Shown here: positions 6,201 through 6,697 of the stretch, in pieces
Position numbering within the stretch: position 1 is the stretch's first letter
Layout of the letters: each line of letters opens with the position of its first letter
NCBI GenBank assembly: GCA_937915965.1
Contig: CALGHC010000752.1
Coordinates: 1-6,697 of the forward strand
DNA length: 6,697 bases
Reading direction: 5' to 3'
Origin: an uncultured Myxococcales bacterium
GTDB taxonomy: Bacteria; Myxococcota_A; UBA9042
The notes under the pieces: model-generated
The model's input: the letters and a program-made list of their open reading frames with translations, nothing else
Databases searched by the model: none
Told to the model about the DNA's origin: nothing
Translations under genes and position numbers: made by a program

Positions 6201-6697
6201 GCGACGACGGCAACGCTTGTACCGTGGATGTCTGCGGCATCGCCGGTGGTTGTGCGCATGAACCGATCAGCGACCCCGGTGGTGAGGAAGGCGGCACGTG
6301 CAGCGACGCCAACATCTGCACGACCGGCGACCACTGCGCCGCGGGCGTGTGCAAGCCCGGCGCCACGCCCCCCTGTGACGACGCCAACATCTGCACGAGC
6401 GACGCGTGCCAGGCGGGCAAGAGCTGCCTGCACGAGGTCGCGATCGACCAGGTCGGCAAAGCGTGTGACGACGGTGCGCCGTGTTTCGTCGGCGAGAAGT
6501 GCAGCGCTGCGGGCGCTTGCGCGGGGGCGATCGCGCTCGATTGCGACGACGGCGAGTCGTGTACGACGGATGACTGCGAGGCAGCGACCGGCGACTGCCA
6601 GAACGTGCCCGCCCAGGACGGCAGCGCGTGCGGTGCCGCCACCGCCGGCGGCAGCTGCACAGCGGGCGCTTGCGCGTTCCCCTTCGTCGACGTGACC
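3215..6697 (+). CDS. Giant secreted Cys-rich repeat protein (CTDC-type repeats), 3' end outside the window
   Basis: 1161 residues are visible without a stop. Residues 1-31 are Arg-rich, then a hydrophobic stretch (32-48, AGLALLVALVAGASLAG) ends in GGGC with Cys51 and an Asp/Ser/Thr-rich linker. This suggests export, as a lipoprotein with a poor lipobox (Gly at -3) or by ordinary cleavage after ALA-like SLA. The rest is cysteine-rich: five ~97-residue modules (108-595, 14 Cys each), eight short CTDC-type repeats (596-800), a different 28-Cys segment (801-962) and six more CTDC-type repeats (963-1138). The short repeats follow C-D-D-G-N-x-x-C-T-x-D-x-C-x4-G-x-C, resembling the Dictyostelium (slime mold) repeat of extracellular matrix proteins. 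By hand count 161 cysteines are present, mostly in even sets, so an extended disulfide-bonded stalk or matrix protein outside the cell is likely. Exact function and any C-terminal anchor are unknown. No partner gene is visible downstream. Confidence 0.92.
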   Translation, partial: MRTHFRTDRGRVTHRPAARLRGTTAASIEGGAGLALLVALVAGASLAGGGCDQTDDSGSTASATDGGNGTAGCAAQDTCTALADTASSLADAKPTGADCEGRPDDAACDDGDLCTIEDHCTAGACVAGLEICACRTTTDCAAQEDGDLCNGTLYCKTSTVPYTCEVNPASVVHCTASGGPVGGGACVETACNPASGTCAPQVHADEPCEDGVACTIGDRCDAAGGCEPGANLCTCQNHGECAPLDDGDPCTGSWYCDFSALPYTCRINPATVVSCSASNDTVCAKNTCDAATGACALTFLSDNTACEDGNTCTQNDRCLAGDCVGGLDTCPCTSAVDCAAKEDGDSCNGTLFCNLVSGKCELNPASVVTCPTAGDNACRQTSCAPQTGECVTQPINAGGKCDDGDPCTLSDACTAGMCDGGASVCACEKDDDCTSQDDGDLCNGTMYCDKSGDLPICKVNPTTVITCPSVDDTACAQNHCDAKLGACAMKPRPDGTACDADGNACTPNDACIAGFCEAGQNVCECVLDADCQTKDDGNLCNGVLYCDKTLPAPKCVLNVATVVQCPTVDDGPCATSQCNPKVGSCAMVAKADGTPCDDGAACSGGDHCSGGVCQGNAKTCDDNNACTFDTCVPATGVCQHVGINCDDGNVCTTDQCAPASAQCVSLPAAATCSDGEVCTLNDNCKLGACKSGPLVGCDDGFPCTQDSCASGSGCAHVLLQSGACDDGDACSVGESCAAAGCVGGEPVDCDDDNPCTIDSCGAQSGCKHAVKVAQCDDGNPCTADACDPKSGLCMHAANGQCDRPPCLDDADCQQGFCEPATLTCVACNNHAQCSGGAVCLDHACVAGLQCTSSVQCKDADQVCDAASSICVDCTTNADCAGGQVCVDATCIAKITCASDKQCPLVCDQGLGYCVGCNASQDCAGGWCNSDHVCRPPLCSGDTCVGKTRLSCKGDGSGYISAVCDDGKPCTTDGCDAAQGCQTTPVDDLAGVGKTACDDGNACTVDVCGIAGGCAHEPISDPGGEEGGTCSDANICTTGDHCAAGVCKPGATPPCDDANICTSDACQAGKSCLHEVAIDQVGKACDDGAPCFVGEKCSAAGACAGAIALDCDDGESCTTDDCEAATGDCQNVPAQDGSACGAATAGGSCTAGACAFPFVDVT
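3536..4999 (+). repeat. Five tandem ~97-residue, 14-Cys modules (protein-level repeat)
   Basis: Units start at 3536, 3836, 4130, 4415 and 4706 and are 100, 98, 95, 97 and 98 residues long. Every unit has 14 cysteines in the same order. Each opens with a CTDC-like segment (C-x-D-G-x-x-C-T-x-x-D-x-C). Next comes a C-x-C pair, then D/E-D-G-D/N-x-C-N-G-T-x-Y/F-C (CTGSWYC in unit 2), then C-x-I/L/V-N-P-A/T-S/T-V-V-x-C (NVATVV in unit 5), and finally C-x4-C-x5-G-x-C. The copies have diverged at most positions, so the duplications are old; short DNA cores such as tgcaacggcacg are still shared by units 1, 3 and 4. Confidence 0.85.
5000..5614 (+). repeat. Eight tandem 24-27-residue CTDC-type repeats, first block
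   Basis: Residues 596-800 contain eight units, each with exactly 4 cysteines. Two subtypes occur. One has two residues between CT and D and ends C-x-G-G-x-C-x-G (C-x-x-G-D-H-C form). The other has one residue and ends C-x3-4-G-x-C-x-H (C-T-x-D-x-C form). The order here is 1,2,2,1,2,1,2,2. Confidence 0.8.
5615..6100 (+). other. Distinct 28-Cys segment between the two CTDC blocks
   Basis: Residues 801-962 lack the CDDG opening. They instead repeat a pattern like C-x5-C-x-G-G-x-x-C-x4-C (for example ADCAGGQVC, QDCAGGWC, QCSGGAVC), in about five loose units. The segment ends with a 14-residue stretch without cysteine. The pattern resembles the C-x-x-D-x-D-C-x-x-G-x-x-C modules common in large surface proteins of the same bacteria; this is family memory, not a search result. 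Confidence 0.65.
6101..6628 (+). repeat. Six more CTDC-type repeats, second block
   Basis: Residues 963-1138 hold six units of 25-33 residues with 4 cysteines each, alternating the same two subtypes (2,2,1,2,1,2). The linkers after the last cysteine are longer than in the first block, some with Asp/Gly-rich inserts. The protein continues past the window with FPFVDVT, which may be the start of a different domain. Confidence 0.8.

Noticed and set aside
3473..6433. Open frame of 986 codons on the minus strand opposite the Cys-rich gene
   Set aside because: It is a by-product of the periodic codons (TGC, GAC, GGC) on the plus strand, whose complement rarely gives stops. The product is low-complexity Ala/Val/Arg with no domain, while the plus frame has a ribosome site, export signal and invariant cysteine spacing.
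5000..6628. Periodic DNA spacing suggesting a CRISPR-like array
   Set aside because: The periodicity is at protein level: units vary in length, DNA identity is low, and all are in one continuous reading frame.

Overview
The window is very GC-rich (about two thirds G+C by eye), with G/C-ending codons. It holds two divergent blocks separated by a 740-bp gap. The right block is a huge secreted protein made of Cys-rich CDDGN-x-CT-x-D-x-C repeats, and the left block is an integrase carrying a zinc-ribbon-like insert. This combination is typical, from general knowledge, of Myxococcota and related former Deltaproteobacteria. The assignment is an inference from gene style; there is no marker gene in the window.

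Left block (1-2474, all minus strand): a compact site-specific recombination operon. It reads, in transcription order, a 201-residue protein that I interpret as two tandem ribbon-helix-helix (RHH) DNA-binding units, then a 69-residue MerR/excisionase-type helix-turn-helix protein whose start overlaps the previous stop (ATGA), then a 132-bp gap, then a tyrosine recombinase with all six expected catalytic residues. The recombinase has a Cys4 zinc-ribbon-like insert and a Gln-rich tail encoded by a 9-bp tandem repeat. It is still open at base 1, so its C-terminus lies outside. The set looks like the integration/excision module of a prophage or integrative element: regulator, directionality factor, integrase. 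No attachment site could be recognised.

Middle (2475-3214): no convincing gene. It has an AT-rich pocket just upstream of the left operon, a 16-bp tandem repeat, an 11-bp inverted repeat pair about 200 bp apart, a 15-nt dyad, a perfect 16-bp dyad overlapping a TTGACA hexamer, and a 12-bp perfect tandem repeat shortly before the right-hand gene.

Right block (3215-6697, plus strand): one open frame of 1161 residues that is still open at the window end. It has a signal-peptide-like N-terminus, then five ~97-residue modules each with exactly 14 cysteines, then eight short 4-Cys CTDC-type repeats, then a 28-Cys spacer of a different pattern, then six more CTDC-type repeats. By hand count 161 of 1161 residues are cysteine. 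It is most likely a disulfide-rich surface or extracellular matrix/adhesion protein. Nothing in the sequence ties it functionally to the integrase block; they may simply be neighbours across an element boundary.
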